This document shows positions 47,941 to 56,428 of a stretch of 64,000 nucleotides of DNA, piece by piece (within the stretch, counting starts at the first letter, position 1; each line of letters begins with the position of its first letter). The notes below the pieces were generated by a model that saw only the letters and a list, made by a program, of their open reading frames with translations, did no database searches and was not told the DNA's origin. The position numbers and the translations under genes were made by a program. The DNA comes from an uncultured bacterium (lineage in GTDB: Bacteria; Armatimonadota; Hebobacteria; CAIYQO01), in contig CAIYQO010000135.1 of NCBI GenBank assembly GCA_903928345.1, positions 1-64,000 of the forward strand. Direction: 5' to 3'.

Positions 47941-48453
47941 CTAAAGAGCATTTTCCTGCCAGGCGCGGTAATGCTCCCCGATGCGGCGCACGTGGTACGC
48001 CACGTTGGCCGAGGTGCACGCCAGCGCCTGCCCCGTCTCGCGCCAGGTGAATCCCGCCAGCAGGCAGGCGACGATGGTGCGCTGGGTGGCGGAAAGGTGG
48101 GTGAGGAAGGCGTCGAGGTCATGCTCAGTCAGCCGCTCGCCCAGGCGCCACCCCGCCGCGTCGTCGTGCAGCGTGTCGTCCAGTGGGGCGGGCTGGGCGT
48201 GGCGCAGCGAGCGCCGTACGGCATCGCGCATGCGCCAACGGGCATACTGCAGCAGGAACGCCTCCGCCTCGCCGCGGCGTTGGTCCAAGGCGGGCAGCGC
48301 TTCCAGCACACCCAGCCACGCTTCCTGGCGCAGGTCGTCCGCCTCTTCCGGGCAGTGGCGGGCGTAATAGGCCGCCATGCGCGTCAGGCACGGCGACAGG
48401 CGGGCAAATAACCGATCCGACGCGGCAGATCGTGGTAAGATCGTGGAGTACAT
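47941..48453 (-). CDS. Small RNA polymerase sigma-70 family (ECF-like) factor
   Basis: Region 2-like EADDLRQEAWLGVLEALPALD...LLQYARWRMRDAVRRSL; region 4-like LSATQRTIVACLLAGFTWRETGQALACTSANVAYHVRRI; SD GGAGG before ATG. Confidence 0.8.
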   Translation of the reverse strand: MYSTILPRSAASDRLFARLSPCLTRMAAYYARHCPEEADDLRQEAWLGVLEALPALDQRRGEAEAFLLQYARWRMRDAVRRSLRHAQPAPLDDTLHDDAAGWRLGERLTEHDLDAFLTHLSATQRTIVACLLAGFTWRETGQALACTSANVAYHVRRIGEHYRAWQENAL

Positions 48454-48546
48454 CGCTCCTCCGAACGCAACGGTCAGCGTGCGGCAGGCGCGGCGGAACG
48501 GCGACCCACGGGCGGTCGGCGGAAGCGATGTGAGGAGGGAGAATCG

Positions 48547-48627
48547 CTACCGATCAGCCGGCAGGAGGCATGCACGCGCACCCACGGCACACACACTTTG
48601 TACGGGAACATGGAAATCGGTCTTCAC
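48547..48627 (-). CDS. Putative 26-aa leader micro-ORF MKTDFHVPVQSVCAVGARACLLPADR upstream of the sigma factor
   Basis: GTG start with SD AAAGGAGG and 8-nt spacer; first ORF after an extended -10 (TGATAGAAT); absent from ORF track (too short). Confidence 0.5.
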   Translation of the reverse strand: MKTDFHVPVQSVCAVGARACLLPADR

Positions 48628-48660
48628 GTTCAAGTCCTCCTTTCACTGATGGCTTTGGCC

Positions 48661-48669
48661 ATTCTATCA
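48661..48669 (-). promoter_or_regulatory. Extended -10 TGATAGAAT of the micro-ORF/sigma-factor transcript
   Basis: Minus strand TGATAGAAT about 27-35 nt upstream of GTG 48627. Confidence 0.45.
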
Positions 48670-48816
48670 CAATATCGTCGCCCGGCACGCCGGTGCTAAA
48701 GAGGGCGCGAAAAGTTTTTCACCCCGACCACTCGCCGGAGCGGACGTTGTTGCAGGAAACACGCCGGGTGCGGACGAATTTTTGAAGGGTACACTTCTTC
48801 GAGGACGGTTTTACCG

Positions 48817-50739
48817 ATGGGCAGCACACTCGCAGGGCAGATTCTCGCGGCGCATCTCGTCTCCGGCACGCTGAGCGTGGGTGAAGAGATCGCCATCCGC
48901 ATCGACCAGACGCTCACCCAGGATGCCACCGGCACGATGGCGTACCTGCAGTTCGAAGCAATGGGCGTGCCGCGCGTGCGCACCGAGGTGTCGGTGAGCT
49001 ATGTCGATCACAACATGCTGCAGGCGGGCTTCGAAAACGCCGACGACCACCGCTTCCTGCAGAGCATTGCGCGGAAGTACGGCATCCATTTCAGCCGCCC
49101 CGGCAACGGCATCTGCCACCAGGTGCACCTGGAGCGCTTCGGCGCGCCGGGCAAAACGCTGCTCGGTTCCGACAGCCACACCCCCACCGGCGGCGGGGTG
49201 GGCATGCTCGCCATCGGCGCGGGCGGGTTGGACGTGGCGGTGGCGATGGGCGGCGGGGCGTTTTACCTCACCGTACCGAAGATTCTCGGCGTGAAGCTGA
49301 CCGGCGCGCTGCAACCCTGGGTTTCCGGCAAGGATGTCATCCTGGAGATGTTGCGCCGCCGGAGCGTGAAGGGCGGGGTGGGGCGCATCGTGGAGTATTA
49401 CGGCCCGGGCGTGGCCTCCCTCACCGTGCCGCAACGCGCGACGATTACGAATATGGGCGCGGAGCTGGGCGCCACCACGTCGCTCTTCCCCAGCGACGAC
49501 GCCACGCGCGCCTTCCTGGAGAGCCAGGGGCGCGGCGCCGTGTGGACACCCCTCGCCGCCGACGCGGACGCCGACTACGATGAAACGCTGGAGATCGACC
49601 TTTCCACCCTCGTCCCCCTCGCCGCCGCGCCGCACAGCCCCGACGCCGTGCAGCCGGTCGCCGACAATGCCGGCACCGTCGTGCAGCAGGTTTGCGTGGG
49701 CAGTTGCACCAATTCGTCGTACTACGACCTCGCCATCGTGGCCGCCGTGTTGCGCGGGAAGACCGTGCACCCCGACGTGAGCCTCACCGTGTCGCCGGGG
49801 TCGAAGCAGGTGTATGAGATGATCGCCGAGAGCGGCGTGCTGGCCGACCTCATCGCCTCCGGGGCGCGCATCCTGGAGTCGGGGTGCGGGCCGTGCATCG
49901 GCATGGGGCAGGCCCCGCCGTCCGACAGCATCTCGGTGCGCACCTTCAATCGCAACTTCCCCGGGCGCTCCGGCACGGCGTCGGCGGGGGTCTTCCTCGT
50001 CAGTCCCGAAGTTGCCGCCGCCACCGCCCTCACCGGCACGCTCACCGACCCGCGCACGCTGGGTGCGCTGCCCGCGGTACGCCCCTTCACCGGCGCGGCC
50101 AACCTGGCGGATCAGCTCATCGAGGCGCCGGCAGCGGATGGCTCAGCGGTGGAGATCATCCGCGGCCCGAACATCAAACCGCTGCCCATCCACCCCGGCG
50201 TGCCCGCCACGCTGACCGGCGAAGTGCTGCTGAAGGTGGGCGACAACATCACCACCGACCACATCATGCCCGCGGGGGCCAAGGTGCTGCCGCTGCGCAG
50301 CAACATCCCGGCCATCAGCCAGTACGTCTTCGAGCGCGTGGACCCCACCTTCCCGGCGCGCGCGCAAACGGCGGGCGGCGGGTTCGTCATCGGCGGCGCG
50401 AACTACGGGCAAGGCTCCAGCCGTGAGCACGCCGCGCTGGCGCCGATGTACCTGGGTGTGACGGCGGTGATCGTGAAATCCTTCGCGCGCATTCACCTCG
50501 CCAACCTGATCAACTTCGGCATCATCCCGCTCACCTTCGCCAACGAAGCGGACTACGACCGCGTGGCGCAAGGCACGCGCGTTACCCTGCCCGACATCGC
50601 CGCCCGCCTGCGTGCCGGGCAGCCGGTGGTGCTGGAATTGCCCGACGGCACGCAGCTCCCCCTCGCGCACGCCCTCACCCCGCGCCAGGTGACGATCATC
50701 CTGGCCGGCGGGCTGCTGAACAGTATGCGGGAGGCCTGA
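48817..50739 (+). CDS. Aconitate hydratase (single-subunit, about 640 aa)
   Basis: LLGSDSHTPTGGGVGMLAIGAGGLDVAVAMGGG; CVGSCTNSSYYDLAIVAAVL; ESGCGPCIGMGQAP; TTDHIMPAGAKVLPLRSNI; GGANYGQGSSREHAALAPMYLGV. Confidence 0.97.
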   Translation: MGSTLAGQILAAHLVSGTLSVGEEIAIRIDQTLTQDATGTMAYLQFEAMGVPRVRTEVSVSYVDHNMLQAGFENADDHRFLQSIARKYGIHFSRPGNGICHQVHLERFGAPGKTLLGSDSHTPTGGGVGMLAIGAGGLDVAVAMGGGAFYLTVPKILGVKLTGALQPWVSGKDVILEMLRRRSVKGGVGRIVEYYGPGVASLTVPQRATITNMGAELGATTSLFPSDDATRAFLESQGRGAVWTPLAADADADYDETLEIDLSTLVPLAAAPHSPDAVQPVADNAGTVVQQVCVGSCTNSSYYDLAIVAAVLRGKTVHPDVSLTVSPGSKQVYEMIAESGVLADLIASGARILESGCGPCIGMGQAPPSDSISVRTFNRNFPGRSGTASAGVFLVSPEVAAATALTGTLTDPRTLGALPAVRPFTGAANLADQLIEAPAADGSAVEIIRGPNIKPLPIHPGVPATLTGEVLLKVGDNITTDHIMPAGAKVLPLRSNIPAISQYVFERVDPTFPARAQTAGGGFVIGGANYGQGSSREHAALAPMYLGVTAVIVKSFARIHLANLINFGIIPLTFANEADYDRVAQGTRVTLPDIAARLRAGQPVVLELPDGTQLPLAHALTPRQVTIILAGGLLNSMREA

Positions 50740-50762
50740 ATCGCAACCGGGTGAACCGTCCG

Positions 50763-50791
50763 AAACCCGCGCCCACCCGGCGCGGGTTTTT
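50763..50791 (+). terminator. Intrinsic terminator after aconitase
   Basis: AAACCCGCGCC-CACCC-GGCGCGGGTTTTT. Confidence 0.9.
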
Positions 50792-50844
50792 CGCGTTTGG
50801 TATGTGAACCGAGGCGGGCGGATATGGAATGATGGGGCAGGGGG

Positions 50845-52263
50845 ATGAGATACATGATCAGCGCTTTGCGGCAGCAGGTATGGAAGCAGAACCGGTATAT
50901 CATGTCGTTGCGGCAGTTGACGCTGCACGGCGTGCAGCTCGGGGTGCCGGCCTTTTTGGGGATCGCCGCGATCGTCTATGCGGTGGCTATGTGGTGCGGT
51001 GTCGGCTGGACGGGGCAACACCAGTACGAGGCGGTGCTCGGGCTGCTGCTGCTCGGGTTACTCGGGTTGCACCTGACGGCGTTGCTGGCGCGCGACGAAT
51101 ATACGTGGACGGACGCCGCGCTCGACGCCGGGTTGCTGGGGCTGGCGCTCATCACCATGCACCTGCCCGTGCTCGCTACCGCCGCGTACTACCTCACGCT
51201 GTGCACCGCGGTGGTCATCTTTGCCCAGCGCGACACGGCGATGGTCACGACGCTCTTTCTCGTCTCCAACCTGCTCGGTACAGTGGGGGCGATCTGGTTC
51301 AACCAGCCGATCAACCGCGTCCAATGGGACATGCTGCACCTGCAAACGGTGGAGATGGCGCTGATCAACCTGGTCGGCTTCCCGCTGGCCGGCTACCTGC
51401 TGCACGCCTTCACCGCCCTGCTGCGTCAGCGGGAGTCGAATATTGCCGACTTGCAGCAGTCGCACCAGGAGCTGCGCGTGAGCCGCAGCCGCCTGCAGCT
51501 CACCGAAAAGATCGCCACCCTCAACCGCTTCACCGAGGGGATCGTGCGCGAGATGGACACCGACGTGGGGACGTGCCAGCAGAGCGCGCTGGCGGTGGAA
51601 CAGCACCTGGCGCGGCTGCGCTTCGCGCTGACCCGTGGCATGACGACGCCGGAACAGACGCAGCAGTTGCTCGATGACGTGCTGGAATCGGCCCACGCCG
51701 GGCTTCACGCGGCGCGCCATGCCGACCACTTCCTCTCCTGCCTGCGCCCGTCGGCGGTGGACCCGGAGGTGGGGCAGGTGAAGGAGTTCGACCTCGTCTA
51801 CACCCTCTACGACGCGACGGAAGCGGTGCAGCCGCAGTGCGAGGCGCATGGCTGCCTGCTGCAGGTGTCACTGCCCAACGACCGCCTGCCCGTCTTCGGC
51901 GAACAGGCGCGCTTGACGCTGGCCATGCGGCAGCTCATCACCAATGCCGCTGAATCATATCCGCCCGACGCCACCGAGCGCCCCATCTGGGTGAACGCCG
52001 AAGCGGTGGGCGACGGGGTGGTGGTGGAAGTGACGGACGCGGGCCGCGGCATCCCGGAGGCCGACCTCTCCCGCATCTACGAGCGCCTCTTTACCACCAA
52101 AGCGGACGGCAACGGGCTGGGGTTGCCCCGCGTTTACGAAGCGATCACCCAGGGCTTCGGCGGCTTTGTGGATATCTACAGCCGTGAAGGCTGCGGCACC
52201 ACCGTGGTGCTCACCCTGCCGCGGTACACCATGGATATCAGCCGCGAGTTGGCGATATTGTAG
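50845..52263 (+). CDS. Membrane histidine-kinase-like ATPase with degenerate H-box
   Basis: About six N-terminal TM helices; HATPase motifs LTLAMRQLITNAAES, VTDAGRGIPEADLSRIYERLFTTKADGNGLGLPRV; H-box position reads GIVREMDTDV. Confidence 0.88.
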   Translation: MRYMISALRQQVWKQNRYIMSLRQLTLHGVQLGVPAFLGIAAIVYAVAMWCGVGWTGQHQYEAVLGLLLLGLLGLHLTALLARDEYTWTDAALDAGLLGLALITMHLPVLATAAYYLTLCTAVVIFAQRDTAMVTTLFLVSNLLGTVGAIWFNQPINRVQWDMLHLQTVEMALINLVGFPLAGYLLHAFTALLRQRESNIADLQQSHQELRVSRSRLQLTEKIATLNRFTEGIVREMDTDVGTCQQSALAVEQHLARLRFALTRGMTTPEQTQQLLDDVLESAHAGLHAARHADHFLSCLRPSAVDPEVGQVKEFDLVYTLYDATEAVQPQCEAHGCLLQVSLPNDRLPVFGEQARLTLAMRQLITNAAESYPPDATERPIWVNAEAVGDGVVVEVTDAGRGIPEADLSRIYERLFTTKADGNGLGLPRVYEAITQGFGGFVDIYSREGCGTTVVLTLPRYTMDISRELAIL

Positions 52264-52334
52264 CGGAGCGCACGTGGCTCGCGGGTACGCTCGCCCTCCC
52301 AAAGATGCACAATCACGGCAGCTTGTTTGTTCGA

Positions 52335-52385
52335 ATTGTGCGAATTGCGCATCTATTCGTGGAATACATAACATTTTCGCACAAT
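52335..52385. promoter_or_regulatory. Inverted repeat ATTGTGCGAA...TTCGCACAAT, candidate DeoR-family operator
   Basis: 52335-52344 and 52376-52385; further GCACAAT at 52307-52313. Confidence 0.6.
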
Positions 52386-52399
52386 CGCATCTGTTTGTA

Positions 52400-52428
52400 T
52401 TGACAGACTATCCGGCGGCGATTAGACT
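52400..52428 (+). promoter_or_regulatory. Promoter TTGACA-N17-TAGACT with the -10 only 8 nt from ATG (leaderless)
   Basis: -35 52400-52405, -10 52423-52428, ATG 52437. Confidence 0.65.
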
Positions 52429-52436
52429 TACCGGTG

Positions 52437-53213
52437 ATGGAAGCGCTCGCGTTCAATCATCGGCAGACGACGATCCTGGAGCTGTTGCGCCGGGGGGAGG
52501 CGCTGTCGATTCGCGATCTGGCGGTGCGCTTTGCCGTCTCCGAGATGACGGTGCGGCGCGATTTGAACGCGCTGGAGGCGCGCAAGCTGCTGGTGCGCAC
52601 CCACGGCGGTGGGGTGGCGGCGGCCGACCTGCGCTTCCTGCCCGCGGCACAACCCTGTTACACCGCCTCGCCGGCAAAAACGGCTATCGGGCAGGCGGCA
52701 GCCGCGCTGGTGGCGCCGGGCATGACGGTGCTCCTCGACGAAGGCACCACCACGCTGGAAGTGGCGCGCCACATGCCGCGCGACCCGAGCATCACCCTTG
52801 CCACCATGTCGTTGGTGGTGGCGCAGGAGTTCTTCGGCAGCGACGTGAACGTGGTCGTCTTCGGCGGCACGCTGCGCAAGGAGTTCCCCAGCCTCTACGG
52901 CCCCCTTACCGAGCGCTTCATTCGCGAATTCCATGTCGACCTGCTCTTCGTCGGCTGCGACGCCGCGCGCAGCGACAGCGGCTTCTACTTCCAGAACATG
53001 CAGCTCGCCAGTCTCACTCAGGCAATGCTGCGCATCGCCGACCGCGTAGTCGTGGTCACCGAGAGTGCCAAATTCCAACGCAGCGCCTTCATGCAATATG
53101 CCGTAGTCTCAGAAATCGACACGCTGGTGACCGACACCGGCCTGTCGCCAACCGACCACGCGCAGCTCACCGCTCACGGCGTTACCGTGATGACGGTGGA
53201 CCCCAACCCGTAA
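52437..53213 (+). CDS. DeoR family transcriptional regulator
   Basis: NHRQTTILELLRRGEALSIRDLAVRFAVSEMTVRRDLNALEARKLLVRTHGGGV and sugar-sensing domain. Confidence 0.95.
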   Translation: MEALAFNHRQTTILELLRRGEALSIRDLAVRFAVSEMTVRRDLNALEARKLLVRTHGGGVAAADLRFLPAAQPCYTASPAKTAIGQAAAALVAPGMTVLLDEGTTTLEVARHMPRDPSITLATMSLVVAQEFFGSDVNVVVFGGTLRKEFPSLYGPLTERFIREFHVDLLFVGCDAARSDSGFYFQNMQLASLTQAMLRIADRVVVVTESAKFQRSAFMQYAVVSEIDTLVTDTGLSPTDHAQLTAHGVTVMTVDPNP

Positions 53214-53227
53214 TATGAGGTGATACT

Positions 53228-54610
53228 ATGACACCTGCCACGACCGGCACGTACGATCCGTCGCGCTACCAGTTGGACCTGAACGACTGGCCGCACATGG
53301 TCACCGAGGCGCCCGGGCCGCAGTCCCAGGCGCTGCACGCGCGTTGCACGAAGCACTTTAAAGGCCTCAGCGGCCAGGTGAAGCTCTTCCCGGTGGCCTT
53401 CGAGTCGGGCAGCGGCTGCACCCTTACCGATGTGGACGGCAACCGTTACATCGATTTCTCCTCCGGCATCTACGTCACCACCCTCGGGCATTGCCATCCG
53501 AAGGTCAGCGAAGCGGTGCAGCGCTACGCGGGGCAACTCATGAACTGCCACGACTTCACCACCGAAATCAAAACGCGGCTGATGGAGAAGATGGCAGCGG
53601 TGCTGCCCGGCGACCTGACCGGCTTTCAGCTCTACGACTCCGGCACCACCGCCGTCGAGGCGGGGATGCGCGTCTGCCGCGCGGCGACCGGTAAGCACGA
53701 ATTCCTCTCCTGCTTCTACGACTTCCACGGCAAAACTACCGGCGCCGTCTCGCTGGCGGAGATCCGCGCCACCGCGTATGGCCCGACGCGCGCGCCCGGT
53801 CACCACATGGTGCCGCGCCCCAATCCATACCGCCCGCTGTGGACCACCGCCGACGGCACCATCGACACGGATGCCTACTTGAACTTTTATGAGGAGTACC
53901 TGCTTCACGGCACGGCGAACCAGGTGGCGGCCTTTGTCATCGAGCCGATCCAGGGGTGGGGCGGGTCGGTGATGCCGCCGGACGACTTCTTCCCGAAGCT
54001 GCAGGCCTTCTGTGCACGGCACAAGATGCTGCTGATGGCGGACGAAGTGCTCACCGGCATGGGCCGCACCGGCGCATGGCTCTGCACCGAGCATTACGGC
54101 GTGATCCCCGACGTGGTCACCCTTGGCAAGGGCTTCGGCAACGGCTTCCCCGTTACCGCGGTCTGCGTACGCGAGCCGTTCACGGAGACCTTCGAGGCGA
54201 TTTCCGCCTCCAGCTCCTACGGCGGCAACCCGATGGCCTGCGCCGCCGCCCTGGCCTCGCTGGAAGTCATTGAGGAGGAGGGTCTGCTGGCGCACGCGCA
54301 GGAGCTGGAGACCCTCTTCACCGCGCGCATGGCGGCGTGGAAGTCGCGCTTCCGCATCGTCGGCGACGTACGCTGCAAGGGCTGCCTGATGGGCGTGGAG
54401 TTGGTGAAGGACAAGGCGACCAAAGCGCCCTTCGACGAAGCCGGCAAACGCGTCTACCAGAAGGCCTTCCGCAAGGGGCTGGCGTGGATTCCCGCCGGGC
54501 ATATTTTGCGCATGAGCCCGCCCATCGTGATGCCCAACGAGGTAGCGCACAAGGCGATGGACATCATCGAGGAGGCCCTCGGTGAGACAGAGAGCGAGTT
54601 GCTCGGATGA
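53228..54610 (+). CDS. Class III (PLP-dependent) aminotransferase
   Basis: TDVDGNRYIDFSSGIYVTTLGHCHPKV; AFVIEPIQGWGG; LLMADEVLTGMGRTG; VVTLGKGFGNGFPVTAVC. Confidence 0.95.
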   Translation: MTPATTGTYDPSRYQLDLNDWPHMVTEAPGPQSQALHARCTKHFKGLSGQVKLFPVAFESGSGCTLTDVDGNRYIDFSSGIYVTTLGHCHPKVSEAVQRYAGQLMNCHDFTTEIKTRLMEKMAAVLPGDLTGFQLYDSGTTAVEAGMRVCRAATGKHEFLSCFYDFHGKTTGAVSLAEIRATAYGPTRAPGHHMVPRPNPYRPLWTTADGTIDTDAYLNFYEEYLLHGTANQVAAFVIEPIQGWGGSVMPPDDFFPKLQAFCARHKMLLMADEVLTGMGRTGAWLCTEHYGVIPDVVTLGKGFGNGFPVTAVCVREPFTETFEAISASSSYGGNPMACAAALASLEVIEEEGLLAHAQELETLFTARMAAWKSRFRIVGDVRCKGCLMGVELVKDKATKAPFDEAGKRVYQKAFRKGLAWIPAGHILRMSPPIVMPNEVAHKAMDIIEEALGETESELLG

Positions 54611-55098
54611 CGACGGAGTTAGAGAAGGGCTTGGCGATCTCGCTGCACGGCGATGAGGCCGACCGCGCGTTGGCGGCCTGCCGGCAACAGTTGGCGGCGT
54701 GGGGCGCGGTGATGCCCCGCGTGGCCCCGCTGGTGCTCGACTTCGGCCTGGGCGATTTCGCGCGCACCGGGGAGATCGAGTTCTGGATCGCCAACGAGAT
54801 GGACGCCGGGTACTGCGGTAAGTATCTGTTCGTCTTCGATGGCCAGAGCTGCCCGCTGCACCATCACAAGGCGAAGCACGAGACATTCTTCCTGGCCGCC
54901 GGCGCGGTGACGATGACCGCCGCGGGTCGCACCTTTATTATGCACCCGGGCGACCTGCTGCCCGTATTGCCAGGCACGGTGCACAGCTTCACGGGCAACG
55001 GCGCCGCTTTGCTGCTGGAGCTATCCAAACCCTGCGTAATCGACGATAATTACTTCGACAACCGCCGCATACCCATCGGCGGCAACGCGGAACGTTAA
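54607..55098 (+). CDS. Cupin protein, D-lyxose-isomerase-like
   Basis: CPLHHHKAKHETFFLAAGAVTMTAAGRTFIMHPGDLLPVLPGTVHSFTGNG. Confidence 0.8.
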   Translation: MTTELEKGLAISLHGDEADRALAACRQQLAAWGAVMPRVAPLVLDFGLGDFARTGEIEFWIANEMDAGYCGKYLFVFDGQSCPLHHHKAKHETFFLAAGAVTMTAAGRTFIMHPGDLLPVLPGTVHSFTGNGAALLLELSKPCVIDDNYFDNRRIPIGGNAER

Positions 55099-55099
55099 T

Positions 55100-56428
55100 A
55101 TGACCATGCACGCCGGCATCGCCATACGGGAGATCAGCCCGCCCACGCCACAATTCCTGGTGGGGTATCCGCACACGCCGCGGGTCTCCACCGGCGTGAA
55201 CGATCCCCTGCTCGCCTCTGCTCTGTGCCTGCACACGGGGGACGGCGCGGTGCTGCTTGTGGCGGTGGATGTCCTCTTCATGAGCCGCGACACCGCGCGC
55301 GCGGTGCGCGCGGAGATCGCCGCCCGCACGGGCATCCCGGAGGCCGGCATCTTCATCTCCTGCACGCACACGCACTCCGGACCGCTGACGATGGACAACA
55401 TCGCCTGGCGCGACGACCCCTGTGTGCCGCCCGTCGATCCCGCCTATCTCGCGTTCTTCACCGGGCGGATCGTCGACGCCGCTGTTGCCGCCGCCGAGGC
55501 GCCGCACCCGGCGGAGCTGGCCTGGACGACCGCCGACGCGCGTGGGGTGGGGGGCAACCGCATTTCCCCCGACGGCGTCACCGATCCGGAGGCAGGAATC
55601 CTGCTGGTGCGCAGCAACGGGAAACCACTGGCATTGGTAAGCATCTACGGCATGCATCCCACCGTGCTCCACGAGGATTCCACCCTGGTCAGCGCCGACT
55701 TCCCCGGCTACACGCGCCAGCTACTGCGGGAGGCGCTGGGCGAGGAGCTGGTGGTGCTCTACCACACCGCGCCATGCGGCGATCAGAGTCCGCGCTACGC
55801 GGTGACGGCGCAAACGTTCGCGGAGGCGGAACGCCTGGGGCGGATACTCGGTGCGCGCCTGCTCGACGCGGTCGGGCGGCTCACCGATGCCAATTTCGAC
55901 GCCCATCCCCGCCTCGACGGCCTGCTCGGTACGGTGGCGCCCCTCCCGCGCGCCATGCCGGGGGTTGACGCGGCAACCGCATTATTGCAGGAGCGCGTAG
56001 CCACCTTCACCCGCCTGCGCGACGCCGGCGCCCCGCACGGGCAAATACGCACGGCGGAGTGCGCCGTCTTCGGCGCGGAGGAGACCGTCACGCTGGCCCA
56101 CGCGCAGGCCGATGGCTCGCTGGCGCGCGTGCAGGCGGCCTACAACACCGCGGAGGTGCAGGCGGTACGCATCGGCGGCGCCGCGTTGGTCGGCTTCCCC
56201 TGCGAGCTGTTTACCGCGTATGCACTGGCGGTGAAGTCGCGCGTGCCGGGCCGCGCCTTCCCCGTGTGTCTGGTCAACGGCGAGTTGCAGGGTTACATCG
56301 TCACCCAGGAAGTCGCCGCCGCGGGCGGTTACGAAGCCGCCAACAGCCTCTTTACCCCGGAAACCGGCGCCCTGCTGGTCGACGAAGCGGTGCGGCTCGT
56401 GGACGCTCTATTTGAGGAGAACGCATGA
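55100..56428 (+). CDS. Neutral/alkaline ceramidase-like N-terminal domain protein
   Basis: VSTGVNDPLLASALCLHTGDGAVLLVAVDVLFMS...GIFISCTHTHSGP; GMHPTVLHEDSTLVSADFPGY. Confidence 0.82.
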   Translation: MTMHAGIAIREISPPTPQFLVGYPHTPRVSTGVNDPLLASALCLHTGDGAVLLVAVDVLFMSRDTARAVRAEIAARTGIPEAGIFISCTHTHSGPLTMDNIAWRDDPCVPPVDPAYLAFFTGRIVDAAVAAAEAPHPAELAWTTADARGVGGNRISPDGVTDPEAGILLVRSNGKPLALVSIYGMHPTVLHEDSTLVSADFPGYTRQLLREALGEELVVLYHTAPCGDQSPRYAVTAQTFAEAERLGRILGARLLDAVGRLTDANFDAHPRLDGLLGTVAPLPRAMPGVDAATALLQERVATFTRLRDAGAPHGQIRTAECAVFGAEETVTLAHAQADGSLARVQAAYNTAEVQAVRIGGAALVGFPCELFTAYALAVKSRVPGRAFPVCLVNGELQGYIVTQEVAAAGGYEAANSLFTPETGALLVDEAVRLVDALFEENA

